From positions 17,852 through 81,851 of the forward strand of contig NZ_BNBS01000025.1 in NCBI RefSeq assembly GCF_014656075.1: DNA of 64,000 nt, written 5' to 3'. The DNA comes from Streptomyces hydrogenans (lineage in GTDB: Bacteria > Actinomycetota > Actinomycetes > Streptomycetales > Streptomycetaceae). The stretch's first letter is position 1, and every line of letters begins with the position of its first letter. A program made the translations under genes and the position numbers. The notes below the pieces were generated by a model that was given only the letters and a program-made list of their open reading frames with translations, did not search any database and had not been told where the DNA came from. This document shows positions 24,443 to 32,559 of this stretch, one piece after another.

Positions 24443-26596
24443 ATGCGCACCGAGGACGTCCTGGCCGCGATCGCCACGGGCCTGTGGCGATGGGACAACG
24501 CTTCCGGGATCGTCTCGCTCGACGCCGAGGCCGCCCGGCTGCTCGGGCTGCCCGCCGAGCCGGTGCGGCTCAGCGAGGCTGCGGTGCGGTCCCGCTTCCA
24601 TCCGGTGGACTGGAACGAGATCGACGGCGTGGTCAACCTGGCGGTGGCCGAGGGGACGCTCGCCGAGGCCCGGCTGCGGATCATGGACGACCGGGGCCGG
24701 GTGGTCCGGACGGTACGGAGCCGGTCCAAGCCGCTGATCGACGGCGGCGACTACCAGCTGGTCGGCACGCTCCAGGAGGTGGCGGAGCCGCAGCCGGGGA
24801 CGGCCGGTCCGCACACCCCGATCACCGGCGACTGGCGGCGCTCGCGCGAGGCGTTCCTGCTGGACGCGGGGCGGGCGCTGGCGGAGGCGCGGTCGACGGC
24901 CGAGGTGCTGCGGGTGGCGGCCTCGCTGTCGATGCCGGGCTTCTCGCCGGACGGCCTCGCGGTCTTCGGGATGTCCGGCGAGCGGCTGACCGTGATCGGG
25001 CACCACGGGCAGCGGGACGGCGACGAGGGCCCCTTCACCTCGATGTCGGTGGCGACGGACTACCCGGCGGCGGAGGTGGTGCGGACCGGGCGGGCGATCT
25101 ACCTGCCGTCGCCGGAGGAGTACCGGCGCCGCTTCCCGATGACGTGGCCGCTTGCGGAGCCCTTCGAGCGCCGGTCGTGGGCCTTCGTGCCGCTGGTGGT
25201 GGCCGGGCGGACGATGGGCGCCTGGATGGCCGCCTTCAAACACCAGGTGGCGTTCACGCCGGACGAGCGGTCGGTGCTCACGACGGTGGCGCGGATGCTG
25301 GCCCAGGCGCTGGCCCGCGCCGGGGTCGCGGAGTCGGAGCGCGAGCTGTCGCTGGGGCTCCAGCGCACGATGATGCCGGTGCTCGGCCCGGGGATCCCGG
25401 GGATCCAGGTGGCGGCGCGGTACGTGCCGACCGGCGGCGGACTCCAGGTGGGCGGCGACTGGTACGACATGATCCGGCTGCCCGGCGGGACGGGCGGCTC
25501 GACCGGCGGCGGCGCGGGCCGGATCGCGCTCGTCATCGGCGACGTCCAGGGCCACGACGTGCGGGCGGCGGCCCTGATGGGGCAGCTGCGGATCGCGCTG
25601 CGGGCGTACGCCTCCGAGGGCCACCGGCCGGACGCGGTGCTGTCCCGGGCCTCGCGGTTCCTGTACGGGGTGAACGACGGGTACGAGGGCGGCGACGGCG
25701 CCGACGGGACGGGGGCGGGGGCTCCGGGAGGCGGCCCGCGCTTCGCGACCTGCCTGTACCTGGAGGTGGACCTGGAGACGGGCACGGTGGACATCGCCCG
25801 CGCGGGCCACCCGGACCCGGCGGTGCGGATGGTCGACGGGACGGTCCTGCTGCGACCGACGGCCGGCGGACTGCCGCTCGGCATCGACGCCGACACCGAC
25901 TACCCGACCACCCGGCTGACGCTGGAGCCCGGCGAGACGCTGATGATCTGCACCGACGGGCTCCTGGAGACCGGCGGGCACGACCTCGACACCGGCTGGG
26001 AGCGGGCCAAGCGGCTCCTGGAGCAGCACCGGGGCGACGACCTGGAGGAGCTGGCCGACACCCTCGTGGACGCCGTCCACGGGCCCGGCTCCCACCACAC
26101 CACCGGGCCGCTCGCCGACCGGCGCGAGGACGACATCGCCGTCCTGCTGCTCTCCCGCCGGCCGGCCACGACGGTACGGGAGACCCCGCGCCGCACCCTG
26201 ATGACGATCGCCCAGGCCGAGCCGGAGCGGATCGCGGAGGCGCGCGAGCAGGTGCGGCAGCTGCTGCACGACTGGGCCGACGGGGACCAGCTGGACTCGG
26301 CGGTCCTGATGGTCTCCGAGATGGTCACGAACGTGCTGGTCCACACGGACGGCGACGCGCTGCTGACCGCGGAGGTCGCCTGCGGCGCGAAGGGCCGCCG
26401 GCTGCGCGTCGAGGTCTCCGACGCGAGCGACGAGCTGCCGCACAAGCGGCAGCCGGGCGAGATGGCGTCCAGCGGACGCGGCCTGGTGCTGATGGAGATG
26501 CTGGCCGACGCGTGGGGCGTCGAGCCGCGCGGCGAGGGCAAGACGATCTGGTTCGAACTGACGGAGCCGACGGGCCCGGAGGGGTGCTGCGCCTGA
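24443..26596 (+). CDS. PAS-GAF-SpoIIE phosphatase with C-terminal anti-sigma-type ATPase
   Basis: 717 aa, cytoplasmic. Order of domains: PAS-like (about 1-115, LLGLPAEPVRLSEAAVRSRFHPVDW), GAF (about 135-305), PP2C/SpoIIE phosphatase (about 310-575, with QVGGDWYDMI, VIGDVQGHDVRAAALMGQLR and ICTDGLLE acidic metal-binding sites), then a HATPase_c domain of the RsbW type (about 590-717, LMVSEMVTNVLVHTDGDALL, SSGRGLVLMEMLAD). Such fused proteins both dephosphorylate anti-anti-sigma factors and can act as kinases on them. Start ATG at 24443 follows GTGGGGCA; a -10-like TATTCATAAAG lies just upstream. The partner sigma system is not in this window. Confidence 0.93.
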   Translation: MRTEDVLAAIATGLWRWDNASGIVSLDAEAARLLGLPAEPVRLSEAAVRSRFHPVDWNEIDGVVNLAVAEGTLAEARLRIMDDRGRVVRTVRSRSKPLIDGGDYQLVGTLQEVAEPQPGTAGPHTPITGDWRRSREAFLLDAGRALAEARSTAEVLRVAASLSMPGFSPDGLAVFGMSGERLTVIGHHGQRDGDEGPFTSMSVATDYPAAEVVRTGRAIYLPSPEEYRRRFPMTWPLAEPFERRSWAFVPLVVAGRTMGAWMAAFKHQVAFTPDERSVLTTVARMLAQALARAGVAESERELSLGLQRTMMPVLGPGIPGIQVAARYVPTGGGLQVGGDWYDMIRLPGGTGGSTGGGAGRIALVIGDVQGHDVRAAALMGQLRIALRAYASEGHRPDAVLSRASRFLYGVNDGYEGGDGADGTGAGAPGGGPRFATCLYLEVDLETGTVDIARAGHPDPAVRMVDGTVLLRPTAGGLPLGIDADTDYPTTRLTLEPGETLMICTDGLLETGGHDLDTGWERAKRLLEQHRGDDLEELADTLVDAVHGPGSHHTTGPLADRREDDIAVLLLSRRPATTVRETPRRTLMTIAQAEPERIAEAREQVRQLLHDWADGDQLDSAVLMVSEMVTNVLVHTDGDALLTAEVACGAKGRRLRVEVSDASDELPHKRQPGEMASSGRGLVLMEMLADAWGVEPRGEGKTIWFELTEPTGPEGCCA

Positions 26597-26683
26597 CGCC
26601 CCCGCCCGGCGCACGCGCGCGTGGCCCGGGCGGAACCGGCGGAGCCCGTACGCCCTCCGACGCGCGGCACCGACGCCCGCTTC

Positions 26684-26780
26684 GGAGCCCCGTACGTCCC
26701 CGGCGGAGCCCGTACGTCCCCGGCGGAGCCCGTACGTCCCCGGCGGAGCCCGTACGCCCCCCTGCGGAGCCCGTACCCCT
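26684..26780 (+). repeat. Intergenic 20-bp tandem repeat with CGTACGTCC core
   Basis: Bases 26701-26760 are three 20-base units of CGGCGGAGCCCGTACGTCCC (the third ends CGCCCC); degenerate copies extend to both sides across most of the 256-base gap between the SpoIIE gene and the metallo-hydrolase gene. No gene is seen in the gap. A related core recurs at 45637-45775. Confidence 0.85.
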
Positions 26781-26852
26781 CCGGCGCGCGCCGTTCGCCC
26801 GTACGGCGGAGACTGGTGGGGTACGGCCGCCGGGGGGAGCACGGAGTGCGCC

Positions 26853-27662
26853 ATGGACATCCACAAGGTCGGCAGTGACACCACCGTCCTGGCAGACAGC
26901 CTGGAAGTGCCGGGGATCGGCCACATGCCGGTGAACGCCTATGTCGTCACGGCCGCCGAACCCGTCGTCGTCGACACCGGCCTCTCCGTCGACGACCGTG
27001 ACTTCCTCGCCGCGCTCGGCGGGGTGATCGACCCGGCGGAGGTGCGCTGGATCTGGCTCACCCACCCGGACAAGGACCACACGGGCGGGCTCTTCGCCCT
27101 GCTGGAGGCCGCCCCGCACGCGCGCGTGGTGACGACGTTCCTGGGCGCCGGGGAGATGACGACCGAGCGGGCGCTGCCGATGGACCGGGTGTACTTCCTC
27201 AATCCGGGGCAGTCACTGGACTGCGGCGACCGCGCCCTGCACGCCTTCCGCCCGCCGCTCTTCGACAATCCGGCGACCGTCGGCTTCTACGACGACCGGA
27301 CCCGGATCTGCTTCAGTTCGGACTGCTTCGGCGGCCCCATGCCGACCGCCGAGATCGCCGAGAGCGGGCACGCGAGCGACCTGAAGCCGGAGGACCTGGC
27401 GGCCACGCAGACGATGTGGGCGACGATCGACAGCCCGTGGGTGCACCTGGTGGACGCGGAGAAGTACCGGGCGACCCTGGAGGGGATGCGGGCGATGAAC
27501 CCGGAGATCGTGCTCTGCACCCATCTGCCGCCCGCCGTGCGGATGACGGACCGGATGCTGGCGACGCTGGCGGCGGTGCCGGACTCCGACCCCTTCGTCG
27601 GCCCGGACCAGGCGGCCCTGGAGGCCATGCTGAGGTCCTTCGAGCCGGGCGCGGCGGTCTAG
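26853..27662 (+). CDS. MBL-fold metallo-hydrolase, flavodiiron-like ODP domain
   Basis: 269 aa. The metal-binding motif is THPDKDHTGG near residue 70, a variant of HxHxDH in which the first His is followed by Pro and the second ligand is Asp-Lys-Asp-His. Later ligands are the Asp in FSSDCFGG and the His of LCTHLPPAVR. This set resembles the ODP (oxygen-binding di-iron) proteins related to FprA but without a flavodoxin domain. Soluble. ATG at 26853, CGGAG upstream. Its stop overlaps that of the convergent transporter in a CTAG tetramer. Actual substrate unknown. Confidence 0.85.
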   Translation: MDIHKVGSDTTVLADSLEVPGIGHMPVNAYVVTAAEPVVVDTGLSVDDRDFLAALGGVIDPAEVRWIWLTHPDKDHTGGLFALLEAAPHARVVTTFLGAGEMTTERALPMDRVYFLNPGQSLDCGDRALHAFRPPLFDNPATVGFYDDRTRICFSSDCFGGPMPTAEIAESGHASDLKPEDLAATQTMWATIDSPWVHLVDAEKYRATLEGMRAMNPEIVLCTHLPPAVRMTDRMLATLAAVPDSDPFVGPDQAALEAMLRSFEPGAAV

Positions 27663-28732
27663 GGCGTTTTGTCCGAGGCAGGCGGCCGGGCGGAGCCGTA
27701 CCGGGCGCGGAGTTCGCCGAGCACTCCGGTGGCGGCGGCCGTCAGAGGGACGGCGAGGAGCATGCCGAGGACGCCGGCCACGGAGGCGCCGGCGGTGATC
27801 GCCAGCATGACGGCGGCCGGGTGCATCTGGACGGTGCGGCTCTGGACCATGGGCTGGAGGACGTTGCCCTCGATGACCTGGACGGCGAGGACGACGCCGA
27901 GCACCCAGAGGGCGATGACGAAGCCGCGGTCGGCGAGGGCGACGAGGACGGCGACCGCGCCGGAGAGGAAGGCGCCCAGGTACGGGATGTAGGCGGTGAC
28001 GAAGACGAGCGCGGCGAGCCCGACGGCGCCGGGCACCTGGAGGACGAGCAGGCCGACGCCGATGAGGACCGCGTCGACGAGGGCGACGAGCGTGGTGCCG
28101 CGCATGAAGCCCTCGACGGCCTCGAAGGCGCGCCGGGCCATGGCCTCGGCGGTGTCGCCGGTGCCGGCCGGAACGAGGGAGCGCAGGGAGCCGGCGGCGC
28201 GGTCGGAGTCGCGGAGGAAGAAGAAGATCAGGAGGAGGGCGAGGACGGCGGTGGCGAGCATCTGCCCGACCACGCTGAGTCCGGAGATCACGCCGGAGGC
28301 GGCGGTCCCGCCGAACTTCTCCAGCAGGGTCCTGGCGTTCTCGGCGAGGTCCTCCAGCGAGGTCCCGGCGGCCCCGAAGTGCTCGGCGATGTCGACGGCG
28401 GCCTGCCGCAGCGAGGCGAGGATCTGGTCCCCGGTCTCGATCAGCGCGGCGACCACGATGTACGTGGCTCCGCCGACGACCACGACCACGGCGAGGACGG
28501 TGACGGCGGCGGCGAGGGACTTGCTCACCTTCATCCGCAGCAGCCGCCGGTAGAGCGGTCCGAGCAGCGCGGTGCCGAGGATGGCGAGCAGCACCGGGGT
28601 CACGGCGGCCTTGAAGACGACGCAGAGCCAGATGAAGACGGCGGCGACGGCCGCGACGAGCAGCACGACGCCGCACCAGGCGGCGAGCTTCCGGGCGGGT
28701 TCGGGAAGCAGGGGGGTTCGGCTCGTCTCCAC
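27659..28732 (-). CDS. AI-2E family (PerM-type) transporter
   Basis: 357-aa membrane protein with six to eight hydrophobic helices in the PerM/TqsA pattern: two N-terminal helices, the LYRRLLRMKVSKSLAA loop, a long extracytoplasmic amphipathic region (about 105-160), then GQMLATAVLALLLIFFFLRD, LVALVDAVLIGVGLLVL, and the conserved VQVIEGNVLQPMVQSRTVQMHP near the C-terminus. Members export small molecules or act as Na/H antiporters; a role in AI-2 transport is not implied. GTG at 28732 with GGGCGGG upstream. Confidence 0.88.
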   Translation of the reverse strand: METSRTPLLPEPARKLAAWCGVVLLVAAVAAVFIWLCVVFKAAVTPVLLAILGTALLGPLYRRLLRMKVSKSLAAAVTVLAVVVVVGGATYIVVAALIETGDQILASLRQAAVDIAEHFGAAGTSLEDLAENARTLLEKFGGTAASGVISGLSVVGQMLATAVLALLLIFFFLRDSDRAAGSLRSLVPAGTGDTAEAMARRAFEAVEGFMRGTTLVALVDAVLIGVGLLVLQVPGAVGLAALVFVTAYIPYLGAFLSGAVAVLVALADRGFVIALWVLGVVLAVQVIEGNVLQPMVQSRTVQMHPAAVMLAITAGASVAGVLGMLLAVPLTAAATGVLGELRARYGSARPPASDKTP

Positions 28733-28841
28733 CCGCCCATAAGATCACATCAATAGAAGGAAAACGCGGACATGACGGGCCGTCCGGGCGACGGTCCGTC
28801 ACGTCCTCGCGTTCCCGCGCGCGGGCGTTCCCGCGTTCCCG

Positions 28842-29630
28842 CTACTCGCCCATCCCGTGGACCGCCGGGATGGTGCCGAGGCGGCCCGCCTGGAAGTCCT
28901 CGAAGGCCTGGCGGAGTTCGGCCTGGGTGTTCATCACGAAGGGGCCGTAGTGGGCCATGGGCTCGCGGATCGGGCGACCGCCGAGGAGGACGACCTCCAG
29001 GTCCGGCGTGTGCGAGTCCTGCTTCTCGTCGGCGCGGACGGTCAGCGCGCCGCCCTGGCCGAAGACGGCGGTCTGGCCGAGGTGGATCGGGCGGTGCTCG
29101 GCGCCGACGGTGCCGCGTCCGGCCATGACGTAGGCGAGGCCGTTGAAGTCCTCGCGCCAGGGCAGGGTGATCTCGGCGCCGGGGCGCAGGGTGGCGTGGA
29201 TCATCGTGATCGGGGTGTGGGTGATGCCGGGGCCCTGGTGGCCGTCGAGCTCGCCGGCGATGACGCGGAGCAGCGCGCCGCCGTCGGGGGAGGTGAGGAG
29301 CTGGACCTGGCCGCCGCGGATGTCCTGGTAGCGGGGGGCCATCATCTTGTCGCTCGCGGGCAGGTTGACCCACAGCTGGAGGCCGTGGAAGAGGCCGCCG
29401 GACACGACGAGGGACTCCGGCGGGGCCTCGATGTGGAGGAGGCCGGAGCCGGCGGTCATCCACTGGGTGTCGCCGTTGGTGATGGTGCCGCCGCCGCCGT
29501 TGGAGTCCTGGTGGTCGAAGGTGCCGCCCTGGGGGGCCGTGGTGACGGCGAGCACGGGGCGCGGGGTGGCGTCGGCCGGGGCGACGACGCGCGGCAGGGT
29601 GAGCGGGTTCTCGACAGTCACGGCGGGCAT
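28842..29630 (-). CDS. Pirin family protein with an internal in-frame deletion of about 60 residues
   Basis: 262 aa where Streptomyces pirins are about 320. The start MPAVTVENPLTLPRV and everything from FDHQDSNGGGGTITNGDTQW to the end align with the family, but at Gly35-Gly36 (bases about 29521-29530) the block normally beginning GFEGEGFPVRRAF and including the VEYAPGEPKGTPWHPH segment is absent. That block holds two of the metal-ligand histidines (HPH). The second pair (LLHIEAPPE, His66 and Glu68) remains, so normal metal binding is unlikely. The reading frame is intact. The missing stretch also contains what in S. coelicolor is the phiC31 attB. ATG at 29630; GGAGG upstream. Confidence 0.88.
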   Translation of the reverse strand: MPAVTVENPLTLPRVVAPADATPRPVLAVTTAPQGGTFDHQDSNGGGGTITNGDTQWMTAGSGLLHIEAPPESLVVSGGLFHGLQLWVNLPASDKMMAPRYQDIRGGQVQLLTSPDGGALLRVIAGELDGHQGPGITHTPITMIHATLRPGAEITLPWREDFNGLAYVMAGRGTVGAEHRPIHLGQTAVFGQGGALTVRADEKQDSHTPDLEVVLLGGRPIREPMAHYGPFVMNTQAELRQAFEDFQAGRLGTIPAVHGMGE

Positions 29631-29737
29631 GGCGGGACCTCCTTCGTACGGCCTGAGGGCTCGGTGGCCTTCGCGGCCTGTCCTCGTACCCTCACTTTAG
29701 TTGAATGCTGAACTTCTTGCCACCTGGAACGCGGAAC

Positions 29738-29761
29738 GCCCGGGAGGAATTCCTCCCGGGC
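29738..29761 (-). terminator. Palindromic terminator downstream of the SseB-like gene
   Basis: A perfect 24-base palindrome (GCCCGGGAGGAA then TTCCTCCCGGGC), 24 bases beyond the stop of the gene at 29786 on the minus strand. It also insulates the pirin gene from it. Confidence 0.8.
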
Positions 29762-29785
29762 GCCCCCGTACACGTCCAGACTCCG

Positions 29786-30286
29786 TCAGCCGTACATCCG
29801 CCGCATCGCGAAGTCCACCATCTGCTCCACGGCCTTCGCGTCGAAGACCATCCGGTGGTCGCCCTCCATGTCGAGCACGAAGCCGTAGCCGGTCGGGAGG
29901 AGGTCGATCACCTCGGCACCGGTGATCACGAAGTACTTCGACTCCTTGCCCGCGTACCGCCGCAGCTCCTTGAGCGTGCTGAACATCGGGATCACCGGCT
30001 GCTGGGTGTTGTGCAGGGCGAGGAAGCCGGGGTTGTCGCCGCGCGGGCAGTAGACCTTCGAGGTCGCGAAGATCTGCTGGAAGTCCTCGGCCGCCAGGGT
30101 GCCGGTGGTGAAGGCGCGTACGGCGTCGGCGAGCGAGGGCGGCGAGGGCTCGGGATACAGCGGGGCCTGCTGCTGGCCGTACCCGCCGGGAACCCCGCCC
30201 TGCATGCCGTTCGGCATCCCGCCCTGCATGCCCCCGGGCATCCCGTACTGCTGCTGCGCACCCGGATTCTGCTCGTAGCCGTACAT
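29786..30286 (-). CDS. SseB-domain protein with Gly/Met/Gln-rich N-terminus
   Basis: 166 aa from ATG at 30286. Residues about 5-55 are low complexity (repeats of GGMQGGMPNG and Gln-rich runs). Residues about 60-166 form an SseB-like domain: ADAVRAFTTGTLAAEDFQQIFATSKVYCP, FLALHNTQQPVIPMFSTLKELRRYAGKES, VIDLLPTGYGFVLDMEGDHRM. In actinobacteria this domain is often found in proteins near secretion systems, but none is adjacent here. Function unknown. A longer frame to 30355 exists but the part before 30286 would overlap the promoter of the divergent dehydrogenase gene. Confidence 0.8.
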   Translation of the reverse strand: MYGYEQNPGAQQQYGMPGGMQGGMPNGMQGGVPGGYGQQQAPLYPEPSPPSLADAVRAFTTGTLAAEDFQQIFATSKVYCPRGDNPGFLALHNTQQPVIPMFSTLKELRRYAGKESKYFVITGAEVIDLLPTGYGFVLDMEGDHRMVFDAKAVEQMVDFAMRRMYG

Positions 30287-30336
30287 GGGCCCTGAGCCTA
30301 CTGCGTCACAGATCGCCCGGTAGGGGTTGCTCTTAT

Positions 30337-30384
30337 TACCGGTGGGTAGCATCATCGTAGAGAAGAGTGCGCTACCCGTGAGTA
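30337..30384. promoter_or_regulatory. Two TetR-like operator dyads upstream of the acyl-CoA dehydrogenase gene
   Basis: TACC-GGTG-GGTA at 30337-30348 is a perfect dyad, and TACCCGTGAGTA at 30373-30384 is a close relative (TAC-6-GTA). Their starts are 36 bases apart and both continue with AG (TACC-N-GTG-N-GTAG). This spacing and form are typical of TetR-family repressor sites in fatty-acid genes; the regulator is not in this window. Confidence 0.55.
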
Positions 30385-30441
30385 GGAAGCGGGTCGCCCT
30401 CGGTACGAGGAACCCTCCCCGATCTTTACGGAGCCGTCGCC

Positions 30442-32271
30442 ATGGGGCACTACAAGTCGAATCTCCGCGACATCGAGTTCAACCTCTTCGAGGTGCTCGG
30501 CCGCGACAAGGTGTACGGCACCGGTCCGTTCGAGGAGATGGACGTCGAGACCGCCAAGAGCATCCTCGACGAGATCCGCCGCCTCGCCGAGAACGAGCTG
30601 GCCGAGTCCTTCGCCGACGCCGACCGCAACCCGCCGGTCTTCGACCCGGAGACCAACACGGCCCCGGTCCCGGCCACCTTCAAGGCCAGCTACAACGCCT
30701 TCATGGAGTCCGAGTACTGGCGCCTCGGCATCCCCGAGGAGATCGGCGGCACCGTCTCCCCGCGCTCCCTGATCTGGGCCTACGCGGAGCTGCTCCTCGG
30801 CTCCAACCCGGCCATCTGGATGTACTCCTCCGGCCCCGCCTTCGCCGGCATCCTCTACACCGAGGGCAACGAGCAGCAGAAGAAGGCCGCCCAGATCGCC
30901 GTCGAGCGGCGCTGGGGCTCCACCATGGTCCTCACCGAGCCCGACGCCGGCTCGGACGTCGGCGCCGGCCGCACCAAGGCCGTCCAGCAGGAGGACGGCT
31001 CCTGGCACATCGAGGGCGTCAAGCGCTTCATCACCAGCGGTGAGCACGACATGGAGGAGAACATCCTCCACTACGTCCTCGCCCGCCCCGAGGGCGCCGG
31101 CCCCGGCACCAAGGGCCTGAGCCTCTTCCTCGTCCCGAAGTACGAGTTCGACTGGGAGACCGGCGAGCTCGGCGCCCGCAACGGCGCCTACGCCACCAAC
31201 GTCGAGCACAAGATGGGCCTCAAGGCGTCCAACACGTGCGAGATGACCTTCGGCGACAAGCACCCCGCCAAGGGCTGGCTCATCGGCGACAAGCACGACG
31301 GCATCCGCCAGATGTTCCTCATCATCGAGTTCGCCCGCATGATGGTCGGCACGAAGGCGATCTCCACCCTCTCCACGGGCTACCTCAACGCCCTGGAGTA
31401 CGCCAAGGAGCGCGTCCAGGGCACCGACCTGGCCGACTTCATGGACAAGGCCGCGCCCAAGGTCACCATCACCCACCACCCCGACGTGCGCCGCTCGCTG
31501 ATGACGCAGAAGGCGTACGCCGAGGGCATGCGCTCCCTCGTCCTCTACACGGCCACCGTGCAGGACGCGATCCAGCTCAAGGAGGCGGCGGGCGAGGACG
31601 CGAAGGCGCTCCACGGCCTCAACGACCTGCTCCTGCCGATCGTGAAGGGCTACGGCTCCGAGAAGGGCTACGAGCAGCTCGCGCAGTCGCTCCAGACCTT
31701 CGGCGGCTCCGGCTTCCTCCAGGAGTACCCGATCGAGCAGTACATCCGGGACTCCAAGATCGACACCCTCTACGAGGGCACCACCGCCATCCAGGGCCAG
31801 GACTTCTTCTTCCGGAAGATCGTCCGCGACCAGGGCGCCGCGCTGAACACCCTCTCCGAGGAGATCAAGAAGTTCCTCGCGGTCGGCACCGGCGGCGAGG
31901 AGCTGGCCGGCGCCCGCGACGCGCTCGCCAAGGCGGCCGTCGACCTGGAGGCGATCGTCGGCAAGATGATCACCGACCTCACCGCCACCGGCGAGGACGT
32001 CAAGAACATCTACAAGGTCGGCCTCAACACCACCCGCCTGCTCATGGTCTCCGGCGACGTCGTCGTCGGCTACCTGCTGCTGCGCGGTGCCGCCGTCGCC
32101 GCGGAGAAGCTGGCCGCGGGCGCCTCCGGCAAGGATGTCGCCTTCTACCAGGGCAAGATCGCCGCCGCGAAGTTCTTCGCCGCGAACGTCCTGCCCGGCG
32201 TCTCCACCGAGCGCCTCCTCGCCGACGGCGTGGACCGCGGCCTGATGGACCTGGACGAGGCCGCGTTCTAA
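30442..32271 (+). CDS. Acyl-CoA dehydrogenase, long form (FadE-like)
   Basis: 609 aa, cytoplasmic FAD enzyme of fatty-acid beta-oxidation. N-terminal helical domain (about 1-160), middle beta domain with the FAD-contacting [17 protein letters not shown] (about 165-180) and [10 protein letters not shown], and a C-terminal helical domain. The catalytic base lies in [17 protein letters not shown]. The 609-residue length and the C-terminal extension ([17 protein letters not shown]) place it in the long acyl-CoA dehydrogenase group. ATG at 30442 has ACGGAG upstream. Two TetR-like dyads lie upstream; a terminator hairpin follows. Confidence 0.93.
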   Translation: MGHYKSNLRDIEFNLFEVLGRDKVYGTGPFEEMDVETAKSILDEIRRLAENELAESFADADRNPPVFDPETNTAPVPATFKASYNAFMESEYWRLGIPEEIGGTVSPRSLIWAYAELLLGSNPAIWMYSSGPAFAGILYTEGNEQQKKAAQIAVERRWGSTMVLTEPDAGSDVGAGRTKAVQQEDGSWHIEGVKRFITSGEHDMEENILHYVLARPEGAGPGTKGLSLFLVPKYEFDWETGELGARNGAYATNVEHKMGLKASNTCEMTFGDKHPAKGWLIGDKHDGIRQMFLIIEFARMMVGTKAISTLSTGYLNALEYAKERVQGTDLADFMDKAAPKVTITHHPDVRRSLMTQKAYAEGMRSLVLYTATVQDAIQLKEAAGEDAKALHGLNDLLLPIVKGYGSEKGYEQLAQSLQTFGGSGFLQEYPIEQYIRDSKIDTLYEGTTAIQGQDFFFRKIVRDQGAALNTLSEEIKKFLAVGTGGEELAGARDALAKAAVDLEAIVGKMITDLTATGEDVKNIYKVGLNTTRLLMVSGDVVVGYLLLRGAAVAAEKLAAGASGKDVAFYQGKIAAAKFFAANVLPGVSTERLLADGVDRGLMDLDEAAF

Positions 32272-32292
32272 CCGACGCGCCTGGTCCATACC

Positions 32293-32330
32293 GGAACGGC
32301 CCGTCCCCGGGGAGGGGGGCGGGCCGTTCC
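32293..32330 (+). terminator. Terminator after the acyl-CoA dehydrogenase gene
   Basis: An 11-bp stem (GGAACGGCCCG / CGGGCCGTTCC) with a 16-base G-rich loop, followed by CCCCCTTTT, a short T-run that is unusual in this GC-rich genome and favours intrinsic termination. Confidence 0.85.
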
Positions 32331-32337
32331 CCCTTTT

Positions 32338-32485
32338 CCCGGCGGGCTCCGTTCGCACCCGGGGTTCTCCCGGCGGGCTCTGCTCGTTCCCGGGGTTCTC
32401 CCGGCAGACTGCGCTCACCCCCCCCCGGGGTTCTCTCGGCAGGCTCTGCCCGTCCCCGGGGTCTCCCGGCGGGCTCCGCCCATTC
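32338..32485 (+). repeat. Degenerate tandem repeat of about 31 bp in an intergenic gap
   Basis: About four and a half units of the form CCCGGCGGGCTC followed by a variable stretch and CCCCGGGGTTCT. Units differ at many positions, including one with a run of nine or so C residues. The gap 32272-32559 contains the terminator and these repeats and no gene that I can support. Confidence 0.8.
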
Positions 32486-32559
32486 CTCCCCCTCCCCCCT
32501 CCCCCCGAGGCCGTCACGCACCGGAAAGGGGCTCCGGCGGGCTGCGTAAGGTGGGACGC

